Below, in pieces: positions 25,426 through 33,424 of a stretch of 64,000 nucleotides of DNA. The notes beneath the pieces are model-generated. The model did not search any database. It had not been told where the DNA came from and worked only from the letters and a program-made list of their open reading frames with translations. The DNA is from Microbulbifer sp. GL-2 (GTDB lineage Bacteria > Pseudomonadota > Gammaproteobacteria > Pseudomonadales > Cellvibrionaceae). The translations under genes and the position numbers were made by a program. The first letter of the stretch is position 1. Each line of letters starts with the position of its first letter. Location of the stretch: assembly GCF_007183175.1 (NCBI RefSeq), contig NZ_AP019807.1, positions 3,716,001-3,780,000 of the forward strand, given 5' to 3'.

Positions 25426-25701
25426 TTGTTGGCCGTAAAAATAGGCGAGTGCTTTACACCAAATAAAGATGGAATAATATTAGGCTCTAAAGAGTATGAG
25501 ATTACTCCAGAGGGTATTAAAGAAACTTATCAACATGGCCATAGTTTCTATAGTTGGGCAGTGGTTGAGCAGGTAGAGGAAGTTAATGGGGCAGTTTATG
25601 TTTTTGTGGATCAAGCATTAGCTTTGATTTTTACAGCTGAATCATTAGAGCAAATTGATTTTAAAGATGATCTTTTAGATACATTGAAAATGCATACATA
25701 A
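25426..25701 (+). pseudogene. 3' half of the YcxB-like protein
   Basis: Encodes LLAVKIGECFTPNKDGIILG, then SKEYEITPEGIKETYQHGHS and FYSWAVVEQVEEVNGAVYVF. The pattern 'EYEITPEGI...W..V..V.E....VYVF.....A..I' is the C-terminal YcxB-like beta domain. It belongs with 23916-24170. The TTG at 25426 is an internal codon, not a real start. A good terminator follows at 25720-25747. Confidence 0.68.
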
Positions 25702-25719
25702 TACACCCAAGATACATTT

Positions 25720-25747
25720 AGGCCAGAATGTGGTATCTGGCCTTTTT
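25720..25747 (+). terminator. Rho-independent terminator
   Basis: Stem ggccag / ctggcc (25721-25726 and 25737-25742) extended by A:T pairs, followed by TTTTT, 19 bases after the YcxB-like stop. Confidence 0.88.
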
Positions 25748-25766
25748 AAGTAAAATACTATTTACC

Positions 25767-26165
25767 GTCTAACAACTGATCATGTTAAGAAGTATAGATT
25801 ATAAGCCGAATAATAGTTTAGGATATCTGTACCCGCTTAAAAGTGTTAGTAATATTTTCTTCTGAATTTTCAGGTAGGGTAGAGATACTTGATCCATTTA
25901 ATTCTGAGGTATGCTTGCTTCCTACTGATGCTTAAGGTGTGAGCGGGTATCCCTGTTGGGGGAGTTTGGTAAGGGTGGTTTGCGGGTGGGGAACGATCGC
26001 CGTGGGCAGAATACGGAAGTGTGGTTGCCAGTTATCCTGAGTCGGTGCTTAACTATAGCTTTTTGAAGTTACATCCTTTTATATAGTTTCTGTACCAATT
26101 TTCTAGTCTGGCTACTGTTACACTGCTAGGTACTCTATGTACTGGGTGTCCAGAGTTTTTTTCCT
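25767..26165. repeat. csrA unit reduced to its leader, with attC-like start
   Basis: gtctaac at 25767-25773 fits the RYYYAAC integron core just after the preceding terminator. From about 25905 the sequence matches the csrA leader of the other units (cttgcttcctactgatgctt, gggggagtttggtaag, tgggcagaata), ending in tgtactgggtgtccagagtt. The csrA coding part itself is absent: a deletion derivative of the repeat. Confidence 0.6.
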
Positions 26166-26263
26166 TGATATTGTCTCGCGAATGTCAATGTTTAACAGGA
26201 GGAAGTATGATCTCTGGACTCTTTGCCACTCTGTGAGAGTTATATATTTAATCGAGATAGATC

Positions 26264-26584
26264 GTGAAAAAAGTTCTTAAAGGTTTGTTAATGTCAACGG
26301 CACTGGTCACCACGGGCTTTTTCCTGGGTTGGTGGGCAAATTCTCCAAGTTATGACCTGCTCTGTTCCACCCCCTCCGTTTATGTTTTGAGTCAGGATGT
26401 CACGGCTCAAGGTATTAGCATAGCAGCCGGTACGGAGGTCGATCTTCGCTCATGTGAGTATGCAAACAGGTTTACGGTTAGTTTGTATGCGGAAAAGGGC
26501 TCTAGAGAAGAGTTGTTTCAATTTAAAAATAGCGCTCCAAATATAGGTAACCACGGTGCCAGCCAATATCCTATTGAAGAGTAA
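26264..26584 (+). CDS. Hypothetical secreted or membrane-anchored protein
   Basis: A 106-residue protein (GTG start) with an N-terminal hydrophobic helix, MKKVLKGLLMSTALVTTGFF. It is followed by a short beta-rich part with two cysteines (YDLLCSTPSVYVLSQDV, DLRSCEYANRFTVSLYAEKG) that could form a disulfide. The fragment PSVYVLSQDVTAQGISIAAG resembles SH3-like extracytoplasmic domains, but the family is not certain. Convergent with the csrA relic at 26806. Confidence 0.62.
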   Translation: MKKVLKGLLMSTALVTTGFFLGWWANSPSYDLLCSTPSVYVLSQDVTAQGISIAAGTEVDLRSCEYANRFTVSLYAEKGSREELFQFKNSAPNIGNHGASQYPIEE

Positions 26585-26805
26585 TAGTAAATGTATAATC
26601 AAGCAAAGCTTTGTATACATTTTACACGGTCGCCACGTTCCTATCTTCATACAAAAAATCCACAAAGTTAGCTCCGACTGATGGTGACGTTAGTACCATT
26701 TTCAGAACTTGATACATCCCTATCTGATAGAGGATGGTCTCGAAAAAGATAGGGGGTATTGTAGGCTCCTTCCTTTGAGAATCTGCTCTCGATACCTTCC
26801 ATTGC

Positions 26806-26953
26806 CTATCTTTCGATACGCACATGGATCTCTTTACGATGGGCTGAAAGTGATTTGGGGGCGTGGATGCTTGCTTTTCACTTCTAGTACAGAAGCTGGT
26901 ACATTTGTTCCATTTTAAAGGCTTTCGCCGGTTCGGTGCTTTATGGTCAACCT
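26806..26953 (-). pseudogene. csrA: csrA pseudogene, copy 5
   Basis: Minus-strand reading: ATG has become AGG, then LTIKHRTGESL, stop. Later VLEVK is joined to ASIHAPKSLSAHRKEIHVRI, with the GNQVKIG segment deleted, ending TAG at 26806. Lost start, nonsense and internal deletion. Its leader (26954-27180) carries both the gggtgtccagaatttc boundary and the gatatatag...gattagga ending seen at 18055. Confidence 0.85.
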
Positions 26954-27205
26954 ATTTACTTCCTAGAGTTATTCAAGCCGTGGGTGGGTACTCCTTGTTG
27001 GGGAAGTTTAGTAAGTAATGCTTTTCGAGTAGGGAATGGCTGTATTGGTGCAGAATAGGGAAGGTTGGGTGTCCAGAATTTCTAGTGTTCTCTACATCTT
27101 TTGGTGTATGCAAGTTGGTGGGCTTTGGAATAAATGAGAAACGTGATATATAGTTGTTGCTTTCGAATTGACGATTAGGACGTTCAATTAACAAAGGAGC
27201 AAGCT

Positions 27206-27894
27206 GTGGCTCTTACTCAGATGCAGTTAATCCAGTCTCTCGGAGAGGCAATGAATTGGTTCGAGAGAGAGCTTCAATGGGGCTAAAACCCACTGAACTG
27301 AGGCATCTTGTAGGGCGTATTGGTGAACTATATGCTGCATTGATAACTAATGGTCAAATGGCTACAGAAGTAAACCAGCATGGTTATGATGTTGTCTCTG
27401 CTAGTGGTGAGAGAGTATCTGTAAAAACAACAGCAAAAATGGGCGCATCTGGATACGTTTCATTCAACCCAAATACTTTAAACCAAGTAGACCGAGTAAT
27501 AATTCTTAGAATTAATACTGATGAAATGCAAATTGAGACCTTGATAAATGAGTCCATACCAAAAGCTATAGAATTTATGGGTAATCCAGATGCCAATGGT
27601 AAGGTAAATGTTGCTCTCTCAAGATTACTTTCACCCAGAAAGCCAGATTCTGAAATGCTCGCTATAAAACAAGTCAAATACAGGAAATATCAAATAGTCG
27701 AACTTGAAAACGGAACCATAGAAGTAAAAGTCAACGATGAAGTAGCATCGCCATCAAAGCCAGTTTTGCGCGAAATTGCAACGTCACTAAATATCAGTCA
27801 TTTCAATAGTAATGGAAACCAATACAATACAAGGCAGCTGGGTAGTTTAATTATCAAAACTATTAAAAATAGCGGTGATTTAGTCGGCGCCTAA
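27206..27894 (+). pseudogene. Nuclease-fold-like hypothetical protein with an apparent frameshift
   Basis: GTG 27206 with ribosome site aaaggag opens MALTQMQLIQSLGEAMNWFE then RELQWG and hits TAA at 27284. The +2 frame continues from there as KPTELRHLVGRIGELYAALI... to 27894. The split falls inside one conserved-looking unit, so one base has probably been lost near 27283. The central part (GELYAAL, YDVVSASGERVSVKTTA) resembles DUF6998-like restriction-nuclease folds, and a short C-terminal domain (IATSLNISHFNSNGNQYNTR) follows. If translation starts at 27256 (TTG) a shortened 212-residue protein could be made. Alternative: sequencing error. Confidence 0.62.
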
Positions 27895-28068
27895 TCAGAG
27901 TATAAAAGGACAGCTATCGCTGCGTGCAATATACCTAGTATGCAATATTTGAGTGCGGTATTCAAGGCTTAATGCACTGTTGGCTAATTACAGTTAGCCT
28001 CTATTATAGAGGTTAGGGGTCCATTGGATCCCCCCTCCATGGAGAACCTGCCCTCACTACCTTCCATT

Positions 28069-28242
28069 GCCTAATTTTTTGTTCGCTATTGATGCGCACA
28101 TAGATTTCTTCTCGATGGATGGAGGGGGATTTGGGCACACGGATGTCTATCTTTACTTGATTTCCCTTCACTTCTAGCACTGTAACTTAGACATTCGTTC
28201 TAGTTCTTGGGTTCTCGCCTGTTCGGCTCTTTAGGATCAACA
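28069..28242 (-). pseudogene. csrA: csrA pseudogene, copy 6
   Basis: From ATG 28242: MLILKSRTGENPRTRTNV, TAA at codon 19, then VTVLEVKGNQVKIDIRVPKS and PSIHREEIYVRINSEQK. One nonsense codon and several substitutions (R6S, L12P). The leader and the terminator-side flank (ggatcccccctccatggaga) are conserved. Convergent with the gene at 27206. Confidence 0.9.
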
Positions 28243-28495
28243 TGTTTTCTTCCTACTGATACTCAAACTGTGGGTGGGTATTCCTTGATGGGGGAGTTTG
28301 GGAAGTAATGTTTTTCGAGTGGGAAATGGCCGCAGTAGTGTTGAATAGGGAAGGGTGGTGGGTTAGTTTTCCTGAGTTGGTATTTGACTATAACCTGTTG
28401 AATTTAGATCATTTTGTAGGACTAATGTCAATTTTCTAATCCGGCTTCTACTGCTCCGCTCGCTACTCTATTTGGTGGGTGTCCAGAATTTTTCA
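28243..28495. repeat. csrA leader with boundary motif
   Basis: Shares gttttcttcctactgatact and the following 80 bases with copies 2, 8 and 9. It ends at ctctatttggtgggtgtcca gaattttt. The same terminal motif ends the units near 8640, 26160, 30135 and 32815. The last 220 bases before the next gene (28496-28715) hold no other feature. Confidence 0.65.
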
Positions 28496-28715
28496 CATTC
28501 CGGTTACCGCCGTCGGTAAAGTTGGCAAAAAGAAGTAGCAGGAGTTCAGCTCTTATCGCCTGTTTAGATGGCTGGGTTATCGATTTTAATTGACTAAAAA
28601 TTAGTAATTGTATTCATCAGAGGTTCAGTAATTATTGAACATAATATTCTCGATATAGAGCTGTATGGCAGACTTTTACTCAATCAAGTAATATTCAAGA
28701 AAAGGAAGCTTTAGC

Positions 28716-30011
28716 ATGGAATATCGTCATAGAAAATCAGTATTTGCTCAACCTCTCCTCTTATTTACGCTATTAATTTCCAACAATGGAAATGCTGTAG
28801 ATACTAATACTTCAGGGATTTATCATGATAGTCCGGGAGTATACAAAGAGGTATTTAAACCAGGTAAGAAGCATACTATTGATCGTATGATTAAAAAGTA
28901 TATGCTGGATAACAATATTCCAGGCATGGCCGTAGCTATAGTTACCAATCCAGAAAAGCCTGTTATATGGTCCAAAGGCTACGGTGTAAAAAGCCTGGAA
29001 AATAATGAAAGGGTTAACAGAAATACTTCATTTTGGCTGGCATCCATCAGTAAGGTAGTTATGGGTACTGCTATGGCCATAGCGCAGGAGGACGGCTATC
29101 TCTATTTAGATCAGGAAATTCAAAACTTACTGGGTGAAGATGACTTTAATATTGACAATCCAGACTCCTTACCTATCACCATCCGAGATCTCGTAACTCA
29201 CAGTTCGGGAATTAAAGATAGCATGGCTTACCAGTGCAGCTACTATATTGATCATGGTGACGGCACTCATACAAAGTTGATCAACTTAATAGAGCCTGGG
29301 TTATGTCCGGATAGCAGTCCAATTACACTGGATGGATTTCTCGGTGCCTATTTGGACAGTGAGGGGGAATTTTACGATTCCAATAGTAACTTCACTGGCC
29401 TACCACCCGGGCAAGACTACAAATACTCAAATATCGCCGCAGCATTAGCAGGCTACTCAGTGGAACTTAGCACGGGCTTAACTCTGGCTGATTACGCAGA
29501 GCAAGAGATTTTTACCCCTCTTGGTATGCGCAATACCAGCTGGAATTTTTCCAAGTTAAACCAGAGTAACCTGGCAAGCCCTCATACCACAGTTGATAAC
29601 ACCCTATCTTCAATTCCATTTTATGAACTCGCGACCTGGCCAGATGGTGGCCTACGGAGTAGTGCATTGGATATGGCGAGATTTTTAGCCGCAGTAATGA
29701 ACGAAGGAGTGTTAGTTTCACGAAAGTCTGACATCAAGATTCTTGAGCCAGATTCAGTTATTCAAATGCTGACACCCTCCCAGAATGGTTTTGGGGTCTT
29801 CTGGTATTCTGGCTGGCTTTGGAATTATGGGGGTAAAGACCATATTCTAATCGGCCACAACGGAGCTGAGGTTGGATATTTTTCCTACCTAGTGTTCAAC
29901 CCAAAAGATAACGTCGGAGTGATCTTATTGGCCAACACTGATCGTGGAGATAAGATAGAGAGTATTGAAGAACTAATTAAAAACCTCTTTGAGGCGACTC
30001 AAGTATGGTGA
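28716..30011 (+). CDS. Secreted serine hydrolase, paralogue of the 12569-13879 gene
   Basis: A 431-residue protein with a signal peptide (to about residue 27) and the same serine-hydrolase domain as the 12569 gene. It has S110-I-S-K113, the YSNIAAALAGYSVEL motif and terminal LIGHNGAEVGYFSYLVFNP. The Cys-containing insertion (AYQCSYYIDHGDGTHTKLIN) is shared with the paralogue. The two genes lie in opposite orientations 15 kb apart and have diverged, so the duplication is not recent. Good ribosome site (aaaggaag) before ATG 28716. The substrate is not identifiable. Confidence 0.88.
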   Translation: MEYRHRKSVFAQPLLLFTLLISNNGNAVDTNTSGIYHDSPGVYKEVFKPGKKHTIDRMIKKYMLDNNIPGMAVAIVTNPEKPVIWSKGYGVKSLENNERVNRNTSFWLASISKVVMGTAMAIAQEDGYLYLDQEIQNLLGEDDFNIDNPDSLPITIRDLVTHSSGIKDSMAYQCSYYIDHGDGTHTKLINLIEPGLCPDSSPITLDGFLGAYLDSEGEFYDSNSNFTGLPPGQDYKYSNIAAALAGYSVELSTGLTLADYAEQEIFTPLGMRNTSWNFSKLNQSNLASPHTTVDNTLSSIPFYELATWPDGGLRSSALDMARFLAAVMNEGVLVSRKSDIKILEPDSVIQMLTPSQNGFGVFWYSGWLWNYGGKDHILIGHNGAEVGYFSYLVFNPKDNVGVILLANTDRGDKIESIEELIKNLFEATQVW

Positions 30012-30147
30012 CAACCTGTTTCAGGGCTCTAAATATTTCTAAGAGGGAATAAAATTTTCCCTTAGAAATACGGCTAATTCTCTCATCTGGTTTTGCTGGC
30101 CTGTTCGCCACTCTATTTGGTGGGTGTCCAGAATTGTCTATCTTTGG

Positions 30148-30235
30148 GAGCCAAAAAGTTTATATTTACTTGATCTCCCTTTTATGGTTGAAGCTTTAAT
30201 ACCAATTTTTAGGTTTTCACCGTAGGGCACAACAT
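30148..30235 (-). pseudogene. csrA: csrA pseudogene, copy 7 (5' fragment only)
   Basis: From ATG 30235: ML, then a broken frame in which the bases of GEN-L-K-I-G can still be aligned (gtgaaaacctaaaaattgg). The gene ends abruptly at about 30148, where the sequence runs into the ctatttggtgggtgtccaga boundary at 30112-30135. The 3' half has been replaced by the boundary of another unit. Confidence 0.65.
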
Positions 30236-30430
30236 GTTTGTTTTCTACTGATAGCTAAGCCTTGGGTTGACATCCTTGGCGAGGGAGCTTGGTAAGTGAT
30301 GTTTGTTTGGAGAATGGAGTGGAAAGCGGTATGGCTTAAAGCCGCTGACTTCTTACGTCGTTGCGCTGACATGCTTTGGAATTATAGAGAGGCGTGGTAT
30401 ATAGCTGCAACTTTTGCATTCACTGATAAC
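30236..30430. repeat. csrA leader ending in the gatatatag-type sequence
   Basis: Leader of copy 7 (ttttctactgatagctaagc, gggagcttggtaagtgatg), ending gctttggaattatagagagg ... gtatatagctgcaac...gataact, the third occurrence of the ending seen at 18000-18061 and 27122-27180. It lies directly upstream of the cyclotransferase gene. Confidence 0.6.
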
Positions 30431-30444
30431 TGTATGGAGTCAGA

Positions 30445-30621
30445 ATGAGGTACTTTGCTTACGGGTCAAATATGTCCCTTCCAAGACTGAAAGAAAGAGT
30501 TCCGAGTGCTGTGCGACTAGGAACGTTTACTCTTACTGAACATTCTCTTCGTTTTCACAAAGTCAGCAGTAAAGACGGCTCCGGCAAGTGTGATGCACTG
30601 TTTACCCCAAACCCCAAAGAT
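30445..30621 (+). pseudogene. 5' part of a gamma-glutamylcyclotransferase-like gene, split by an IS
   Basis: ATG 30445 opens MRYFAYGSNMSLPRLKERVP, the YGSNM substrate loop typical of GGCT-like proteins, and continues to ...DALFTPNPKD, where the IS at 30622 enters. Precise removal of the IS and one aagat repeat restores PKD-HVIGALFEISDKEKGALD in frame with 31857-32174. The intact protein would be about 164 residues. Confidence 0.88.
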
Positions 30622-30683
30622 GTAGTGGTCTAATCTTTCCGGACACTTCGCTAAGATGGTAAAACCACCAAGCGAGGTGAAGT

Positions 30684-30974
30684 ATGACAACAAAAGGTAC
30701 GCGCCGGCAATTCAAGCCGGAGTTCAAGAAAGACGCCGTAGCCCTGGTATCTGAGCAAGGGTATTCGATTTCTAAGGCCGCAGAGGCGGTAGGAACCACC
30801 GCAAACAACCTGCGACGCTGGATAAAAGAGCTGAAGCAGGAAGAGAGCAGAGTTAGGCTGGATGTCGGCGAGCGCGCTGAATTGGACCGGTTACGACGCG
30901 AAAACAAGCAGTTGCGGATGGAGAAGGAAATTCTAAAAAAGGCCAGTGCCTTCTTTGCGAAAGAAATGAAATAA
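30684..30974 (+). CDS. IS3-family transposase OrfA (second type)
   Basis: A 96-residue HTH protein (FKPEFKKDAVALVSEQGYSI, AAEAVGTTANNLRRWIKEL) with a C-terminal coiled coil (ELDRLRRENKQLRMEKEILK). Normal for the family; ribosome site gaggtga before ATG. Confidence 0.92.
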   Translation: MTTKGTRRQFKPEFKKDAVALVSEQGYSISKAAEAVGTTANNLRRWIKELKQEESRVRLDVGERAELDRLRRENKQLRMEKEILKKASAFFAKEMK

Positions 30975-31030
30975 AGTACAGCTTTATTAGAGAGCAGCAA
31001 AGCGGCTTTCCAGTTAGGGCACTCTGCCGA

Positions 31031-31822
31031 GTGATGCAGGTAAGTAAGAGTAGCTATTACGATTGGTGTCACCGTATTGACAGCTCAATAGATAGCCAGA
31101 CATGGAAACTATGCCATCGTTTGAAGGCCTTATTTTCAGAATCTCGACAGAGTCTCGGAAGCCGCCGGTTAATGAAACTGTTACGCAAAGAGGGCTTTAA
31201 AATTGGTCGCTATCGTGTCCGCAAGCTAATGAAAAAGCTAGGTTTGGCAGTAAAACGCAAGAAGCGATTTACACTGACGACAGACAGCAAACACCAACTG
31301 CCGATCGCAGAAAACCTTCTGAATAGGAATTTCTCACCGAGGGCTAAAAATCAGGTTTGGACCACTGATATCACGTACATCTGGACTGTACAAGGCTGGT
31401 TGTACTTGGCGGTAGTGATTGACCTCTATTCTCGCCGGATTGTTGGTTGGCATCTAGATCGCCAGATGGAAACGGCCTTGGTAAATCGTGCATTGATGAT
31501 GGCTGTTAATTTGCGTACACCGCCAAAGGGTCTTCTACACCACTCTGATCGAGGCAGTCAGTATGCCAGCCATACCTACCAAGCGCTGTTGAAACAGCAT
31601 GGAATGGTGTGCTCAATGAGCCGCAAGGGAAATTGTTGGGACAACGCACCGACTGAACGCTTTTTTAGCAGCCTGAAACGAGAATGGTTGGCGGGAAATC
31701 TCTATCCGACAAGGGAAGATGCGATAGCCGATGTGAGAGCCTATATTGCGTATTACAACTCACATAGGATACATACAACACTGGGGGACGTAGCCCCTAT
31801 CGAATTTGAGAAATGTGCTTAG
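31031..31822 (+). CDS. IS3-family transposase OrfB (second type), 5' end shifted
   Basis: A 263-residue DDE transposase with VWTTDITYIW, LHHSDRGSQYASHTY and TERFFSSLKREW. The expected N-terminal extension is readable as KYSFIREQQSGFPVR in another frame at 30973-31019, and a stop at 31016-31018 lies in the main frame. One base therefore seems missing near 31019, or the extension is joined by frameshifting. From GTG 31031 the catalytic domain is complete. Activity uncertain. Confidence 0.88.
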   Translation: MMQVSKSSYYDWCHRIDSSIDSQTWKLCHRLKALFSESRQSLGSRRLMKLLRKEGFKIGRYRVRKLMKKLGLAVKRKKRFTLTTDSKHQLPIAENLLNRNFSPRAKNQVWTTDITYIWTVQGWLYLAVVIDLYSRRIVGWHLDRQMETALVNRALMMAVNLRTPPKGLLHHSDRGSQYASHTYQALLKQHGMVCSMSRKGNCWDNAPTERFFSSLKREWLAGNLYPTREDAIADVRAYIAYYNSHRIHTTLGDVAPIEFEKCA

Positions 31823-31856
31823 AGAGGTGTCCGGTTAGATTTGACCACAACAAGAT

Positions 31857-32174
31857 CATGTGATTGGTGCATTGTTCGAAATATCAGATAAAGAAAAAGG
31901 TGCTCTAGATAGGGTAGAGGGTTTAGGTTACGGCTATAAGGAAAAGAGGGTTCGGGTAACTGATACCAAGGGAAATTCCCTCGAAGCAATTACATATTAT
32001 GCAACGAATACTGATCCTTCTTTGCAACCTTATTCTTGGTATCTATATCATGTGATATATGGAGCTAAAGAAACGGGGGTTCCTACGGACTATCTAAATA
32101 ATTTGGAAGCAGTCAAAAGTATGGAAGATCCAGATAGAGAAAGGGATGCAAGAGAACGTGCAATATACAGTTGA
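31857..32174 (+). pseudogene. 3' part of the gamma-glutamylcyclotransferase-like gene
   Basis: Encodes HVIGALFEISDKEKGALDRV followed by EGLGYGYKEKRVRV, including the D-x-x-E-G segment with the catalytic glutamate of GGCT-like enzymes, then SLEAITYYATNTDPSLQPY. In phase with 30445-30621 after IS removal. Stop at 32174. Confidence 0.86.
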
Positions 32175-32334
32175 CAAACTAAAACACAACAAAGGCTATT
32201 GCGTTATGACTTCTCTTTTTGCTAAGTGCGTTAGTGCGATAATCAAAGTTTAATGTAACTTGCCATCGGAAACAGTTAAACCTAGGTAGAGAAAGTGGGG
32301 GAGGGGTAGGTCTCCTTCCCTGGAGAGCCTATCC

Positions 32335-32524
32335 TCAACGCGTTCCATTGCCTACTTTTTGTTCTCTATTGATGCGCACATAGATCTCTTCTCGATAGAT
32401 AGGGGAGGGATTTGGGAGCGCGGATGCCTATCTTTACTTGATTTCCTTTTACTTCTAGTACTGTGATCGAGACACTCGTTTCAATTCTTAGGTTCTCGCC
32501 TGTTCGGCGTTTTAGGATCAACAT
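32335..32524 (-). pseudogene. csrA: csrA pseudogene, copy 8 (one-base frameshift)
   Basis: From ATG 32524: MLILKRRTGENLRIETSVSI, TVLEVKGNQVKIGIRAPKSL, P, then a one-base insertion turns VHREEIYVRI into YLSRRDLCAHQ and a stop. The RNA-binding C-terminal strand with R44 is lost, so the 52-residue product should not bind RNA normally. The alignable original frame runs on to about 32335. Leader and ribosome site are intact. Confidence 0.88.
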
Positions 32525-32820
32525 GTTTTCTTCCTACCGATACTTAAGCTGTGGGTGGGCATTCCTTGGTGGGGAAACTTGTTAAGTGATACTTGATGGA
32601 AGAGAGGGGTGGGGCGCGGGGACGGTGGGTGCAGAATAGGAATAGGCGGACGCTAGGCTCCCAGAACTTGGGGAGTCGATCCAAGCCGATAAATGTACTT
32701 TATCTCCATAGTGTCTATACCATTTAAACTAGCTAAAACCTAGTATTTGGTTTGACCCTCCTCTTCAGTCAATAGCTTTGGCGGTTTATACTTGCTATTT
32801 AGTGGGTCTCCAGAATTACT
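32525..32820. repeat. csrA leader and boundary of copy 8
   Basis: Leader nearly identical to copy 9 for about 150 bases (gttttcttcctaccgatact ... agaataggaa ... gctaggctcccagaacttgg). It then continues as tcttcagtcaatagctttgg ... gtgggtctccagaatt, which matches 8553-8645. Confidence 0.7.
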
Positions 32821-33011
32821 ATTATGGTTGGACAGAACATTGGTACTTCCCAAACCTGGATATAATAGCCAGAATTTACGGTTCTGCGATTACCTTTCCT
32901 AACCCAAGGCAGACATATATTAGGATTAAAACTCGAGAACACCAATTAACGCCAGCCGTAACCATTGACATACCAAATAGAAAATTGAGACAAACGAATA
33001 ATCGTTTCTGA
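32820..33011 (+). pseudogene. Possible gene fragment after the repeat boundary
   Basis: Immediately after the boundary motif an open frame without its own start reads YYYGWTEHWYFPNLDIIARI then YGSAITFPNPRQTYIRIKTR. Protein-like but unidentified; it stops at 33011. May be the 3' end of a lost cargo gene. Confidence 0.3.
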
Positions 33012-33136
33012 TTGGAATGCGGCGGTTCACCAGAAACGGCTAAATGAATACGCTGATAAATAGAGGTTTAAAGAGATTCCTCCAAGTGTAGGCTGGTTTG
33101 GCTAAAATGAGGTTGAGGTCGATGTACTAAAAATGG

Positions 33137-33246
33137 GGAAGGAAAGAATACCGTGCACTCGCAATCCTATAGAGTATGGATGCCGATTGCGACCTCATAG
33201 GGATGTATTCGCAGCGCATCTCGAGTGCAGTGTATTCTTTCCTTCC
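33137..33246. repeat. Long inverted repeat, 25-bp arms
   Basis: Left arm ggaaggaaagaatac...(33137-33161) and right arm ...gtattctttccttcc (33222-33246) pair with two mismatches. The 60-base loop contains further pairs (cgcaatc/gattgcg and atcctatagag/ctcatagggat). No gene covers it convincingly. It could be a structured RNA, a MITE-like element or a folded recombination site. The gap 33012-33424 has nothing else. Confidence 0.75.
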
Positions 33247-33424
33247 ACCCAAGTAATAGGCCATGGCCACCCTCCCTTTTTTTACCATGCTACTCAATAC
33301 GATTTCGTATCAATTTATCAGTCGCTATAGCCTGATGGGTATTGGTGTACTGACTTCACTGGTAGTGACGGCGGGAGGATTACTTGTTTAAGTTATCCTG
33401 TTTATGTCCAATTCAACTCCTCTC

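Larger units (their letters stand above)
30622..31851 (+). mobile_element. IS3-family element of a second type (1230 bp)
   Basis: Terminal inverted repeats gtagtggtctaatctttccg (left) and gttgtggtcaaatctaaccg (right, inverted) are flanked by a perfect 5-bp duplication, aagat (30617-30621 and 31852-31856). It carries orfA and orfB. Relatives of its right end are at 1-612 and 14296-14370, and a lone end is at 35193-35221. Confidence 0.94.

Noticed and set aside
32335..32524. Copy 8 csrA as a functional 52-residue protein
   Set aside because: The frameshift replaces the RNA-binding C-terminal strand containing R44.
33133..33330. 65-residue ORF
   Set aside because: It covers the long inverted repeat, and its sequence is explained by that structure.
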